Positions 10,744 through 23,984 are shown, counted from the stretch's first letter. The stretch is DNA of 64,000 bases from Symbiodinium natans (GCA_905221605.1 CAJNDS010002118.1:62001-126000); one strand, 5' to 3'. Program-made: numbers and translations. The notes: generated by a model not told the origin, from the sequence alone.

Positions 10744-13700
10744 GCCTGACTAACTTTTCAGGATTTTAAGGATTTTAAAGATTTTAAAAAGGCTTTAAAA
10801 TCCTTAAAACCCTTAAAGTTTTTGGAAAATCCATTTCCTAAAACTTTAAGGATTTTAAGGGTTTTAAGGCCTTTTCAAAATCTTTAAAATCCTTAAAATC
10901 CTTAAAGTTTTTGGAAAATCCATTTCCAAAAATTTTAAGGATTTTAAGGGTTTTAAGGCCTTTTTAAAACCTTTAAACTCCTTAAAATCCTTAAAGTTTT
11001 TGGAAAATCCATTTCCAAAAATTTTAAGGATTTTAAGGATTTTAAAGATTTTAAAGGGGTCCCGGAGGCCCAGGGGCCCCGGGCCACCTTTTAAAATCTT
11101 TAAAACCTTTAAAATCTTTAAAACCCTTAAAGTTTTTGGAAAATCCATTTCCTAAAACTTTAAGGATTTTAAGGGTTTTAAGGCCTTTTTAAAACCTTTA
11201 AAATCCTTAAAATCCTTCAAGTTTTTGGAAAATCCATTTCCAAAAATTTTAAGGGTTTTAAGGAGTTTAAGGATTTTAAAGATTTTAAAGGGGTCCCGGA
11301 GGCCCAGGAGCCCCGGGCCACCTTTTAAAATCTTTAAAACCTTTAAAATCTTTAAAATCCTTAAAGTTTTTGGAAAATCCATTTCCTAAAACTTTAAGGG
11401 TTTTAAGGGTTTTAAGGCCTTTTTAAAACCTTTAAAATCCTTAAAATCCTTAAAGTTTTTGGAAAATCCACTTCCAAAAATTTTAAGGATTTTAAGGGTT
11501 TTAAGGATTTTAAGGATTTTAAAGATTTTAAAGGGGTCCCGGAGGCCCAGGAGCCCCGGGCCACCTTTTAAAATCTTTAAAACCTTTAAAATCTTTAAAA
11601 TCCTTAAAGTTTTTGGAAAATCCATTTCCTAAAACTTTAAGGATTTTAAGGGTTTTAAGGCCTTTTTAAAACCTTTAAAATCCTTAAAATCCTTAAAGTT
11701 TTTGGAAAATCCATTTCCAAAATTTAAAGATTTTAAGGATTTTAAGGACTTTAAAGATTTTAAAGGGGTCCCGGAGGCCCAGGAGCCCCGGGCCACCTTT
11801 TAAAATCTTTAAAACCTTTAAAATCCTTAAAATCCTTAAAGTTTTTGGAAAATCCATTTCCTAAAACTTTAAGGATTTTAAGGGTTTTAAGGCCTTTTTA
11901 AAACCTTTAAAATCCTTAAAACCCTTAAAGTTTTTGGAAAATCCATTTCCAAAAGTTTTAAAGATTTTAAGGATTTTAAGGACTTTAAAGATTTTAAAGG
12001 GGTCCCGGAGGCCCAGGAGCCCCGGGCCACCTTTTAAAATCTTTAAAACCTTTAAAATCTTTAAAACCCTTAAAGTTTTTGGAAAATCCATTTCCTAAAA
12101 CTTTAAGGATTTTAAGGGTTTTAAGGCCTTTTTAAAACCTTTAAAATCCTTAAAACCCTTAAAGTTTTTGGAAAATCCACTTCCAAAAGTTTTAAAGATT
12201 TTTAAGGATTTTAAAGATTTTAAAGATTTTAAAGGGGTCCCGGAGGCCCAGGAGCCCCGGGCCACCTTTTAAAATCTTTAAAACCTTTAAAATCTTTAAA
12301 ACCCTTAAAGTTTTTGGAAAATCCATTTCCTAAAACTTTAAGGATTTTAAGGGTTTTAAGGCCTTTTTAAAACCTTTAAAATCCTTAAAATCCTTAAAGT
12401 TTTTGGAAAATCCATTTCCTTAAAATCCTTAAAGTTTTGGAAAATCCATTTTAAAACCAAAAATTTTAAGTTTTGGAAAATCCATTTCCAAAAATTTTAA
12501 GATATTAAGGATTTTAAGGATTTTAAAGATTTTAAAGGGGTCCCGGAGGCCCAGGAGCCCCGGGACACCTTTTAAAATCTTTAAAATCCTTAAAATCCTT
12601 AAAGTTTTTGGAAATCCATTTCCTAAAACTTTAAGGATTTTAAGGGTTTTACGGCCTTTTTAAAACCTTTAAAATCCTTAAAATCCTTAAAGTTTTTGGA
12701 AAATCCATTTCCGAAAATTTTAACGATTTTAAGGGTTTTAAAGGTTTTAAAGATTTTAACGGGGTCCCGGAGGCCCAGGAGCCCCGGGCCACCTTTTAAA
12801 ATCTTTAAAACCTTCAAAATCCTTAAAATCCTTAAAGTTTTTGGAAAATCCATTTCCTAAAACTTTAAGGATTTTAAGGGTTTTACGGCCTTTTTAAAAT
12901 CTATAAAATCCTTAAAATCCTTAAAGTTTTTGGAAAATCCATTTCCAAAAATTTTAAGGATTTTAAGGGTTTTAAAGGTTTTAAAGATTTTAAAGGGGTC
13001 CCGGAGGCCCAGGGGCCCCGGGCCACCTTTTAAAATCTTTAAAACCTTTAAAATCCTTAAAATCCCTAAAGTTTTTGGAAAATCCATTTCCAAAAATTTT
13101 AAAGATTTTAAGGATTTTAAGGATTTTAAAGATTTTAAAGGGGTCCCGGAGGCCCAGGCGCCCCGGGCCACCTTTAAAAATCTTTAAAACCCTCAAAGTT
13201 TTTGGAAAATCCATTTCCTAAACCTTTAAGGATTTTAAGGGTTTTAAGGCCTTTTTAAAACCTTTAAAATCCTTAAAATCCTTAAAGTTTTTGGAAAATC
13301 CATTCCCAAAAGTTTTTAAGGATTTTAAGGATTTTAAGGGTTTTAAGGATTTTAAAGATTTTCAAGGGGTCCCGGGGGCCCAGGGGCGCCGGGCGCCCTT
13401 TTAAAATCTTTAAAATCCTGAAAAATCTTTAAAATCTTTAAAATCCTTAAATTTTTAGGAAATCCATTTCCTAAAACTTTAAGGATTTTAAGGCCTTTTT
13501 AAAATTTTAAGAAGGCCTTAAAATCCTTAAAATCCTTAAAGTTTTTGGAAAATCCATTTCCAAAATTTTTAAAGATTTTAAAGATTTTAAGGATTTTAAA
13601 GATTTTAAAGGGGTCCCGGGGGCCCAGGGGCGCCGGGCCACCTTTAAAATCTTTAACATCCTTAAAACCTTTAAAATCTTTAAAGTTTTTGGAAAATCAC

Positions 13701-14450
13701 TTTCCTAAGTTTTGAAGGGTTTTAAGGATTTTAAGGGTTTTAAGGTTTTTGAGGATTTTAAGGTTAAGGATTTTAAGGAAAAGCCTTAAAACCCTTAAAA
13801 TCCTTAAAGCCCTTAACGTTTTTGGAAAATCCCTTTCCGAAAACTTTAAGGGTTTTAAGGGTTTTAAGGATTTTCAGGGCGCCGGGCCACCTTTTAAAAT
13901 CTTTAAAATCCTTAAAACCTTTAAAATCCTTAAAAAAAGTTTTACAATCTTTAAAATCCTTAAAGCGTTTGGAAAATCACTTTCCCAAAACTTTAAGGAT
14001 TGTAAGGACTTTTTAAAGTGATGGGCCTCCAGAAAGGCGCGGCTCGATTTGGCCAAATTTTGCCGGGCAGGCTCCGGGCAAAATTTGGCCCGGAGCCTGT
14101 CCGGCAAAATTTGGCCAAATCGAGCCGCGCATTTCTCATCGCATACGAAGAGCAACCCGATTTGGCCAAATTTTGCCCGGAGCCTGCCCGGCAAAATTTG
14201 GCCAAATCGAGCCGCGACCTTGTGGAGGCCCGAAATTATTTAACTTCAAAATACTTAACATCCTTAAAGTTTTTGGAAAATATCTTTCCAAAAAATTTAT
14301 CGATTTTAAAGATTTTAAAGGGGTCCTAGAGGCCCAGGGGCACCGGGCCACCTTTGAAAATCTTTTAAAATCCTTAAAACCTTGAAAATCCTTAAAATCC
14401 TTAAAGTTTTTGGAAAACTTTAAGGGTTTTTAAGGAATTTAAGGAATCCA
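10744..14450. repeat. ~233 bp tandem satellite of TTAAGG/CCTTAA blocks
   Basis: A GC box (GGGGTCCCGGAGGCCCAGG followed by GCCCCGGGCCACC) recurs near 11056, 11288, 11534, 11767, 12000, 12235, 12538, 12765, 12998, 13140, 13370, 13615 and 14320, mostly 227-246 bp apart. Between boxes, AAAATCCTTAAAGTTTTTGG and ATTTTAAGGATTTTAAGG blocks form imperfect inverted repeats. Lys/Leu/Phe-rich open frames (FKDFKGFKK, LKILK) occur on both strands because the unit lacks stops. I do not annotate them as genes. Confidence 0.9.
14030..14220. repeat. large palindrome (GATTTGGCCAAATTTTGCC arms)
   Basis: From about 14037 to 14130 two ~40 bp arms are near-exact reverse complements around AAAATTTGG. A second, shorter version follows at 14155-14215. 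It interrupts the 233 bp satellite, so it is probably a later insertion. Confidence 0.85.
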
Positions 14451-14499
14451 AAAGATTTAAAAAAGAGCCGCCCAAAGAAGTTTAATCATTTAATTTAGG

Positions 14500-15245
14500 A
14501 ATTTAAGGAAAACCTAAACCCTAAGCTCCTAAGCTTCTAAGCGCCTGGGCGCCTAAGCGCCTACCCCTTAAACCCTTAAACCCTTAAACCCTAATTCCTA
14601 AGGTCCTCAGCTCCTAAGCGCCTAAACTCCTAAGCGTCTACCCCCTAAATCCTGTAACCCGAAACCCTTAAACCCTAAACCCTAAGCTCCTAAGCTCCTA
14701 AGCGCCTAAGCTCCTAAGCGCCTACCCCCTAAATCCTCAAACTACCCTAAACCAAAACCATTAACTCCTAAGCTCTTAAGCTCCTCAGCGCCTAAGCGCC
14801 TACCCCATAGACCCTTAAACCTTACACCCTAAACCCTAAGCTCCTAAGCTCCTAAGCGCCTAGGCGCCTACCCCCTAAAACCTTAAGCTCCTGAGCGCGT
14901 AAGCTCCGAAGCGCGTACCCCTAAATCCTCAAAACCTAAACCCTTAAACCCTAAACCCTAAGCTCCTAAGCTCCTAAGCGTCTAAGCGCCTGCCCCCCCT
15001 AAACCCTTCAACCCATAAACTCCTAAGCTCCTGAGCGCCTAAGCGCCTACCCTCTAAACCCTTAAACCTTAAACCCTAAAACCTAGGCTCCTAAGCTCCT
15101 AAGCGCCTAGGCGCCTACCCCCTAATCCCTTAAACCCTAAACCCTAAACCTCTTAAGCTCCTGAGCGCCTAAACACTAAACCCTAAACCCTAAACCCTAA
15201 GCTCCTAAGCTCCTAAGCGCCTAAGCGGCTACCCCCTAAACCCTG
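14500..15245. repeat. CTAAGCTCCTAAGCGCC tandem repeat
   Basis: Irregular units of CCTAAGCTCCTAAGCGCC and CCTACCCCCTAAACCCTTAA, about 90-110 bp per higher-order unit, ~7 copies. It seems to have grown from CCCTAAA-type motifs. No gene seen. Confidence 0.85.
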
Positions 15246-15534
15246 AGACCCCGGCACCCCTTTTATCATTGAAAAATCCTTGCCTTCTTCTCTGCTGAGT
15301 TTTTTCTAAAGTTTAAGGATTTTACGGCTTTTAGTACTTGAATGGATCTTTCGTTTTTGAAGTTGAGGGCACCCTATGGTTTACCAAAGACCTTTGCTAG
15401 GGTTTGCAAAAAACTTCGCTTTAAAGTAACGGGCACGCCAGGGTTTACAGAAAACCTTTCCATTGTGATTAATTTGGTGTTTTAAGCAAATTGTGCAAGC
15501 GTACGTCTGCGATAGGATTGTTTGAGTTATTGCT

Positions 15535-16775
15535 CTTGCCAGTCTTCGAGGGGTCAAAACGTTCTGGGTCTGAAGGCTGGGCCCCTCGAGAGGTCAAAAA
15601 GTACTTGGTCTGAAGGCTGGGTTCTCGAGGGGTCAAAAATGTTTGGTCTTAAGGCTGGGTTCTGGAGGGGTCAAACAGCTGTTGGTCTTAAGGCTGGGAC
15701 CTTCGAGGGGTCAAAGCGTTCTGGGTTTTAAGGCTGGGCCCCTCGAGGGGTCAAAGCGTTCTTGGTCTTAAGGCTGGGACCCTCGAGGGGTCAAACATCT
15801 TCTTCGTCTTAAGGCTGGGCCCCTCGAGGGGTCAAAGAGTATTTGGTCTTAAGGCAACAAGTTTTTGGTCTTAAGGCTGGGCCGCTGGGGTCTTAAGGCA
15901 GGGCCCCTCGAGGGGTCAAAGCGTTCTGGTTTTTAAGGCTGGGCCCCTCGAGGGGTCAAAAAGTTGTTGGTCTTGAGGCTGGGCCCTTCGAGGGGTCAAA
16001 GCGTTCTGGGTTTTAAGGCTGGGCCCCTCGAGAGGTCGAAAGTTCTTGGTCTTAAGGCTGGGCCCCTCGAGGGGTCCAAAAGTTCTTGGTCTTAAGGCTG
16101 AGCCCCATCGAGGGGTCAAACAGTTGTTGGTCTTAAGGCTGGGCCCTTCGAGGGGTCAAAGCGTTCTGGGTTTTAAGGCTGGGCTTCTCGAGGGGTCAAA
16201 CAGTTTTTGGTCTTAAGGCTGGGCCCCTCGAGGGGTCAAACAACTTCTTCGTCTTAAGGCTCGGCCCCCAGAGCGTCGAGAGGTCAAGAGTATTTGGTCT
16301 TAAGGCAAAAGTTGTTGGTCTTAAAGCTGGGCCCCTGGACTCTTAGGACTGGGCCCCTCGAGGGGTCAAAAAGTTTTTGGTCTTCAGGCTGGGCCCCTCG
16401 AGGGGTCAAAAAGTTTTTGGTCTTAAGGCTGGGCCCTTCGAGGGGTCAAAGCGTTCTTGGTCTTAAGGCTGGGCCCCTCGAGGGGTCAAAAAGTTCTTGG
16501 TCTTACGGCTGGGCCCCTCCGAGGGTCAAAACGTTCGGGGTCTTAAGGCTGGGCCCCCCAAGGCGTCAAAGAGTATTTGGTCTTACGGAAAGTTTTTGGT
16601 CTTAGGCTGGGCCCCTCGAAGGGCCAAACAGTTGTTGGTCTTAAGGCTGGGTCCTTCGAGGGGTCAAAACGTTCTGGGTTTTAAGGCAGGGCCCCTCGAG
16701 GGGTCAAACAATTTTTTTTCTCAAGGCTGGGCCCCTCGAGGGGTCAAAAACTTGTTGGTCTTAAGGCTGGTTTTG
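15535..16775. repeat. tandem repeat with a GGGCCCCTCGAGGGGTC palindrome
   Basis: Over 20 copies of a ~40-55 bp unit: TTGGTCTTAAGGCTGGGC, CCCTCGAGGGGTC, then AAAAAGTT. Each unit carries its own palindrome around CTCGAG. Open frames on both strands (e.g. GWAPRGVK) are repeat translations. The flanks, 15245-15535 and 16775-17140, are unique AT-richer DNA without a recognisable gene. Confidence 0.9.
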
Positions 16776-17149
16776 AGGATGAGGGCACACCAAGGTGTAC
16801 AAGAACCCTTTCGTTGTTGAGGTTGAGGACACACTAGGGTTTACAGAAAAACTGACGTTTTGACGTTACAGGCGCACCAGGTTGAGGGAAAAAACACTTT
16901 TCGCTTTTGACATGTTGAGGACATATCAGGCTTCAAATCGGACCTTCGTTAAAAATGATGGCACATGAAGGTTTGCAAAACAAAAGCGTTCGTTAACTTT
17001 GTTGAATTCTTACTTTTCAATCGTTTGAAATATTTAACAGGCTGCAGGAATATCATGATGTAAATAATATCATTGTTTGATGTCTTAGGTCTCCACGCTA
17101 AACTGAACAGTTTGAAGAAATGTCATAACCATACCGCGTCAATAGCAGG

Positions 17150-17700
17150 GTGGGGGGGGGTTGTTGTTGTTCCCCCCCCCACTTGTTGTTGAACAACCCC
17201 CCCCCCCCCCCCATGAAGGTTTCGGAGCTCGCGGAAACGTAATGGGGGTGGGGGGTTGTTGTTGTTCCCCTCCCCCCCCCCCCCCCTTTGTTGTTTTGAA
17301 CACAACCCCTCCCCCCCCCCCAATTAGTTTCGCAACAAGGGGAAATGATCCGCGGGACGGAGGGGTGGGGGTGGGGTTGTTGGGTTCCCCCCCCCCCCAC
17401 TTGTTGTTGAACACAACCCCCCCCCCCCCCCAATGAAGTTCGGTCCTCACGGGGACGGAGGGGGGGGGGGTTTTTGTTTTTTCCTTTTTTCCCCCCCCCC
17501 CCGCCCCCCACTGTTGTTGAACAACAGCGCCCCCACCCCCCCCCCTCACCTCCCCCTTCTGGACTTAAGAAGATAACCGGGATGGGGGGGGGGGGGGTTG
17601 TTATTGTTCCCCCCCCTCCCCCTTGGATTGTTTGAAGAACACCCCCCCCCCCCTCCTAGAGGTTGTTGTTCCTCCCCCCCCCCTCTTGACATCTACTATA
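17150..17700. repeat. G-run/C-run hairpin block
   Basis: Alternating runs of 8-15 G or C separated by TTGTTGTTGTT and GTTGTTGAACAAC. Each pair can fold back (G run, TTGTTG..., C run). Related units recur at 19130-19320. Confidence 0.85.
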
Positions 17701-17769
17701 TCAGGCGAACGCGGTCTAGAAGAATTTGGTTTTCTCAGTATGGTAACTTGGAGCGAGTTCCAGAATCAG

Positions 17770-18605
17770 AGGAGAAGAGAGAAAGGAATTTATTCTAAAT
17801 TCCACCCCCTCCTCGAATCTTCTTTTGTTTTTCGTATTTCGTTCTTCGAAAAATCAGAGGAGAAGTGACGGGACGATTTTTGTTTATAGAAGTAGACTTT
17901 ATTTTAAATCACAGACGAGGGAGTGGGAGGAAGGGAGAAGCGAGAATGCGGAGTGGGAGGAAGGGAGAAGAGAGAAGGGAATGTATTCTAAATTCCACCC
18001 CCCTCGAATCTTTTTTTTGCTTTATGTGTTTCATTATTCGAGAAATCAGAGGAGGAGAGAGAAGGGAATTTATTCTAAATTCCACCCCCCCTCGAATCTT
18101 CTTTTGTTTTTCGTATTTCATTCTTCGAAAACTCAGAGGAGAAGGGAGAAAGGAATTTATTCTAAATTCTACCCCCCTCGAATCTTCTTTTGTTTTTTGT
18201 ATTTCATTATTCGAAGATCAGAGGAGTAGAGACGAGAGTGTTTTTGTTTCTAGAAGTAGAGAGCGGGGGGGTTGGGAGGGGCGCAGCCCCCCCCCAATTG
18301 CACTTCCAAGCCTTCCCCCTCGAATCTTCTTTTGTTTTTCGTATTTCATTCCTCGAAAACGCAGAGGAGAAGGGAGAAGGGAATTTATTCTAAATTCTAC
18401 CCCCCTTCGAATCTTCTTTTGTTTTTTGTATTTCATTATTCGAAGATCAGAGGAGTAGAGACGAGAGTGTTTTTGTTTCTAGAAGTAAAGAGCGGGGGGG
18501 TTGGGAGGGGCGCAGCCCCCCCCCAATTGCACTTCCAAGCCTTCCCCCTCGAATCTTCTTTTGTTTTTCGTATTTCATTCCTCGAAAACTCAGAGGAGAA
18601 GGGAG
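17770..18605. repeat. tandem repeat with TCTTCTTTTGTTTTTCGTAT core
   Basis: Six or seven copies of a ~90-120 bp unit (AATCTTCTTTTGTTTTTCG, TATTTCATTCTTCG, TCAGAGGAGAAGGGAGAA). In the right half two successive ~228 bp units (about 18180 and 18409 onward) are nearly identical, a recent duplication. Open frames across it are not supported as genes. Confidence 0.85.
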
Positions 18606-18714
18606 CACGTCAGAAAGTACAGAACTGGTTTATCCATTTCCTGGTTTCCAGGCGTTGGAGAGGGGGCTTCCAAGGGGGCTTCAGGAAAGTTTAACCTGGA
18701 TTGAACCCTACTAG

Positions 18715-18782
18715 TAAGCAGTAGTAGTAGTCGCAGTAGCAGTAGCAGTAGCAGTAGCAGTAGCAGTAGCAGTAGCAGTAGC

Positions 18783-18870
<88 letters not shown>

Positions 18871-19011
18871 ATGGTAATGGTAATGGTAATGGTAATGGTA
18901 ATGGTAATGGTAATGGTAATGGTAATGGTAATGGTAATGGTAATGGTAATGGTAATGGTAATGGTAATGGTAATGGTAATGGTAATGGTAATGGTAATGG
19001 TAATGGTAATG

Positions 19012-19092
<81 letters not shown>

Positions 19093-19098
19093 TATAGA
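18715..19098. repeat. AGT/GGTAAT microsatellite, ~380 bp
   Basis: Ordered blocks: (GCAGTA)n, (GTA)n, then (GGTAAT)n for ~150 bp, then (GTA)n again. Poly-Tyr, poly-Val/Met and poly-Thr frames are translations of it. Confidence 0.95.
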
Positions 19099-19129
19099 AA
19101 AGTAAGTAGAGAGTAAATAAAGGAGGGGG

Positions 19130-19320
19130 GGGGGGGGTTGTTTTTCGATAACAAGTGGGGGGGGGTGGTGTTGTTTGTTGTTTCTCTGTCCCCCCCCCCC
19201 TCCCTCCCCTCCTTCTATGAGAGGGAGAGGGGGGGGTGGGGGGGGGGGGGGGGGGTGGGGGTTGTTGTTCGAATAAACAATGGGGGGGGGAACAACAACA
19301 ACCCCCCTCACCCCTGCTTA
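19130..19320. repeat. G-run/C-run hairpin block, second copy
   Basis: Same architecture as 17150-17700: long G runs, GTTGTTTGTTG linkers and C runs, capable of foldback. No gene. Confidence 0.8.
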
Positions 19321-19499
19321 TTGACGGGGTCTCGTCATAACTGAAACCGTTTACATCGTTCAGTTAAAGTGTTCTACGAAATGTTGATATCTTGAGCCTT
19401 CCAAATAACAAATAAACAGCTGAATTGAAATATTCAAAATGTTTACATTATGGAGCCTCTAAAAGAATCAAAACACGTTAAATAGGTCGGCGTGTTTCT

Positions 19500-19524
19500 T
19501 TTATTCATCGTTTCTCTCTCCCTC

Positions 19525-19559
<35 letters not shown>

Positions 19560-21430
19560 TTCTCTCTCTCTCTCTCTCTTTCCTGTCTCTTTTTTTTTTT
19601 TCCTCTCTCTCTCTTTCTGACCCTCTCTCCCTCCTTCCTTCCTTCCTTCCTTCCTTCCTGCCTTCCTTCCTTCCTTCCTTTCTCTTCCCCGCTTCCTTCT
19701 TGCTCTTTCCTCTTTCCTCCCCGCTCCTCCCGTTTTTTTTACGCGCCATTCAACAGTGAATGAAAGAACAAAGGTACTGACAAGAGAGGAGCAGGAGTTC
19801 TCCTTCAAGAGGGAAATGGAAGCAGAACGTCAAGGATGAGAAGGAAGAGTGAAGGTACTGACAAGAGAGGAATAATATAATCTGAAGAGAATTTAATATT
19901 AAATTTTCAAGTGAGCGAATGAAATAAGCGATCGCGTGAAATTAAATATTAAATGAACGAAACCGAGGATGAAAGAACACTGTGAAGAGAATAATAATAT
20001 ACTAAAAGCGAAGCAAATGAATGTTCTCTTCTTGGAAATGGGAGGACAGGGCCTTCCTCACAGTCCCATCTTCTCTCAAACCCCTGGGAGGCGCTTTTAG
20101 GGAACCCCTCGGTGCAGCCCCCTGCGAAAACTGCAGGCCCTGGTGGATATTGAAAAGGAGTGTAAATCACTGACAGAACGAGGGACGGAGAACGACAGAC
20201 GCGGAGCAAGAGAGAGAGAAACAGAAAAAAGGAGAGAGAAGCAACTGTCCTCTCCAAGCTGTTTTCAGAGTGACCCCAAAGACTCAGACCGTCCCTTTCT
20301 CCACTCCCTTTCTGTCCACCATTCATTTTCGCTTGTTGCGTTTTTTTATCGTATCATTCTCAAAGTCTCTCTCCCTCTCTCTCGCCCGCTCTCCCCTTCC
20401 TGTCTCTTCTCCTCTTCATTCTCCTCCCGCTTGCTCCTCCCCATCCCGTGCCCCATTTCTCCTAGCCCCTCCAAGACGTAGGTCAAGGATAAGAGAGGAG
20501 ACGGGAACGACAAGAAAGAAAGAGGGGTTCTCCTTGTTCCGTCTACCTTACTCTTTTTTTGTTCTTAAATTCGAAAGGGGTAGAAAGCGTCTTCCTCTCT
20601 CGCCCCTCTTCCCGATTTGAAGCTCTCTCTGGAAAGCCTCTCATTGGAAACCCCTGTAGGCTCCTGAGAAACAGACGTATGGCAAAGGGCTTTAGAAATA
20701 GGCAGTGAGGAGCACACCTGCAACGAAACGTTCATAAGGACGGATGTAGGTGAGAAGAATGGGGAAACTATAAATATACAGAAAGAGTAAGCGCAGACGG
20801 AGAAGGGAGACAGAGCGAGACACAGAGAAACATAGAGAAGAAGAGAGAAGCAATGAAGTGAATGAAGGAGGAAGTCAGTACAAAACACAGCCTTTTGCTG
20901 CCTGTTGGCTTTCCCCTCCTCCTGTCTTTATCTGTTTGTTTCTTACTGAGGAGGAAGTGGAAGCAGGAAGAGCAAGAATGAAAGACTCTCTCGCTCTCTT
21001 CGTTCCTTTTCTTGTCTTTTAAGGGTATGGGAAGGGGGGTGAGGAAGGGAACAGGAGAGGAGGGGAGGAGGACACAATGTCACATGGCAGGCTGGGGAAG
21101 GGTTATCGCGCGATTTTTGTTCTTCTCTCCCTCTCTCTCTCACACTTTCACTTTCTCTTGTCCCCTTTTGCCTTCCCTCGCATCATTCCACGCCCTACCC
21201 TTCCCTCCTTTCCGCCCTACCCTTCCCTCCTTTCTGCACCCTTCTCAAATGAGAAAGCAAAAGAAGGGCGAAGAAAGTAGCGAAAGGACGATTTCGCCCC
21301 GCCTATGCCGCTTTCACTCATCCGCTTTCACCCCCTCTCTCGTGCCATGCCCTACACGAAGAGAAGAATAGGAATGGAAGCGATAAGTGGGAACGCAGAG
21401 AAAAAAGGGACTGCTTCTTTTTCATTCAGC
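19500..21430. other. pyrimidine/purine-rich low-complexity region without a supported gene
   Basis: 19500-19740 is (CTTT/CCTT)n. 19740-21430 is compositionally skewed semi-unique DNA with Ser/Leu- and Arg/Glu-rich frames on both strands, none showing domain signatures. A ~30 bp phrase containing GGTACTGACAAGAGAGG repeats near 19772 and 19853. I see no gene I can defend. Confidence 0.5.
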
Positions 21431-21476
21431 TTAGGCATACGTTCTTTCTTTTCACCTCTCACCCTCTCCCTCCCTC

Positions 21477-22235
<759 letters not shown>

Positions 22236-22476
22236 TCTTTTATGGGCGGTATGTCTGGTATCTCGGCCTGGGCAATCGTGCACGGAGAGAAAACGAAAGC
22301 TCTGAAGTATGATAACGGACATGTCAAGTAAAGGTATATGCAAATTATTTGGTAACCAAGAGCAAAAGCCAAATGGGACACAAGTATGTATATATACATA
22401 TATATGTATCGATTTAAGTATGGGATAAAGGTAAACAGAGCCCTGCGCCAAATAGAACATAAAGGTCCTTGCCACA

Positions 22477-22600
22477 AACCCCTAAACCCCTAAACCCCTA
22501 AACCCCTAAACCCCTAAACCCCTAAACCCCTGAACCCCTAAACCCTTAAACCCCTAAACCCCTAAACCCTAAACCCCTAAAACCCCTAAAACCTGAACCC
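22477..22600. repeat. CCCCTAAA array
   Basis: About 14 units of CCCCTAAA with a few CCCCTGAA and CCCTTAAA variants. TTTAGGG repeats in the opposite orientation follow at 22706-22790. Confidence 0.9.
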
Positions 22601-22829
22601 CTATACCAAAGAAAGGCCTAGCTAAACCCTAACCCCTACAGCGGACACATGCTCAAAAGACAGAGTAGAGACTCAAGCTGAAGGGTTTCGGGTTCGGGCG
22701 TTTTGGGTTTAGGGTTTAGGGTTTAGGTTTAGGTAGGGTTTAGGGTTTAGGGTTTAGGGTGTAATTAGGGTTTAGGGTTTAAGGTTTAGGGAAGACCAAA
22801 CCCTGTAAGCCCCTTCCAAAAACCCTCCT

Positions 22830-23002
22830 AGTAGGAAGTTCTTGTGGGGGTTCGGGATTCTACAGGAACCCTGAGCGCTACACCCGTGCCAGGAAAAAAC
22901 AGCAGGCGCAGTGCTGATCTGATGCTTTGACAGCACCGTGGCTAGACGATTTTGCGGCAATGCTGCAGTGAAACGCCCGTGCGTCGCTTTAGACGTCATC
23001 AT
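22830..23002 (-). CDS. orphan coding exon candidate
   Basis: Minus-strand frame starting at an ATG at 23002 and reading MTSKATHGRFTAALPQN, then open for over 50 codons before telomeric sequence. No family recognised. It may be a first exon, as it ends in a telomeric array like known exons here. Confidence 0.3.
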
Positions 23003-23289
23003 TTCGGGTGTATAGGGTATAGGGTTTAGGGTTTACATCTAGTATACGAGCATATATATATATATACATACACACATATATTATATGAGGGTATGTACTC
23101 ACAGGGTTTTAGGACGGGTTTAGAACGCAAGACGTGCAAAGCTGCTCGTTGGCAGCCCTTGGCAGTACAGCAACGGCCAGTCTGCTCCTACAGGGGTTTA
23201 GGGAACAAGGGCCTACTCTGGGTCCTATACGCTCGGATTTAGAGTTTAGAATTTAGAGTCTAGAGTCTCTAGGGTTATAGTAGTATGGG

Positions 23290-23890
23290 GTATGCGAACC
23301 CACCATGTCTAGGCCTCATTGCGTCCCAAAGGTGGAGGCTGAAAAGGGCTCACTCGATGTGAGATGCGGGCAGCAAGCAAGCGACTTCGACACGGCTCAG
23401 AGCATTTGCGATCATCCTAGGGGACCAAAGTGCACTATGACAGGGTCCCGGGTACATATCCGCCGAGGCCGGAGGCCTGAGGCGTTTAGATCCAAGTCTA
23501 GGGAACCACTAGGTAAATCTACAGTTCTCGATGCCACCACCCAGCACACCTAAACCACTACAACCCTACTCGTTCCCGTTTCAATCCTAGCCCCCCCCCC
23601 CTCCCCCGCTGAAGTCGTCCAGGTCGATTGTGGTTCCGGTTCCAACGTCCTGCAGCCTGTAGCCCCTCCAAAAATTATCCTCGCTGCCCAGGAAGGGCCG
23701 ATGCCTGCCGAAGCAGTAGTGGGGCCGCTGATCGGTGTTGGGAAGGCGGCCGTTGTCAGTGAATCTGTTTCCTGGGGCTTCTTGCACGGAAAGATGTCCA
23801 GTATGAGTGCAGCCAAGTCCATCCATTGCTCCGTCCTTGCTCATGACTTCTTTTGTGGTCTCAGATCTGCCTATAGGAGCCACCCCACCT
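23290..23890. other. GC-rich unique region with overlapping open frames
   Basis: Plus strand 23305-23553 gives an 82-codon ATG frame. Minus strand 23600-23883 gives a frame with RPHYCFGRHRPFLGSEDN followed by FWRGYRLQDVGTGTTIDL, which looks more protein-like than its two competitors. Several frames are open on both strands, so the coding strand cannot be fixed. Between known-type repeats and the poly-C block at 23985. Confidence 0.3.
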
Positions 23891-23984
23891 CAAAAGCGAA
23901 ATGAACCCGCCCGTCAACCTCAGCCCCAATCAGCCCTCAGCCCTAACGCTAAACCCAAGCCCGAACCCCCAAGCCCTAAACCTC

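Noticed and set aside
10864-14021. Series of FKDFKGFKK / LKILKVLK frames on both strands
   Set aside because: Products of the 233 bp satellite; several frames are open on both strands and no unit has a gene-like start or end.
15522-16820. GWAPRGVK-type frames
   Set aside because: Translation of a palindromic tandem repeat; competing frames equally open.
17098-19344. Gly/Pro-rich, poly-Tyr, poly-Thr and poly-Val/Met frames up to 206 codons
   Set aside because: G/C runs and AGT/GGTAAT microsatellite translations.
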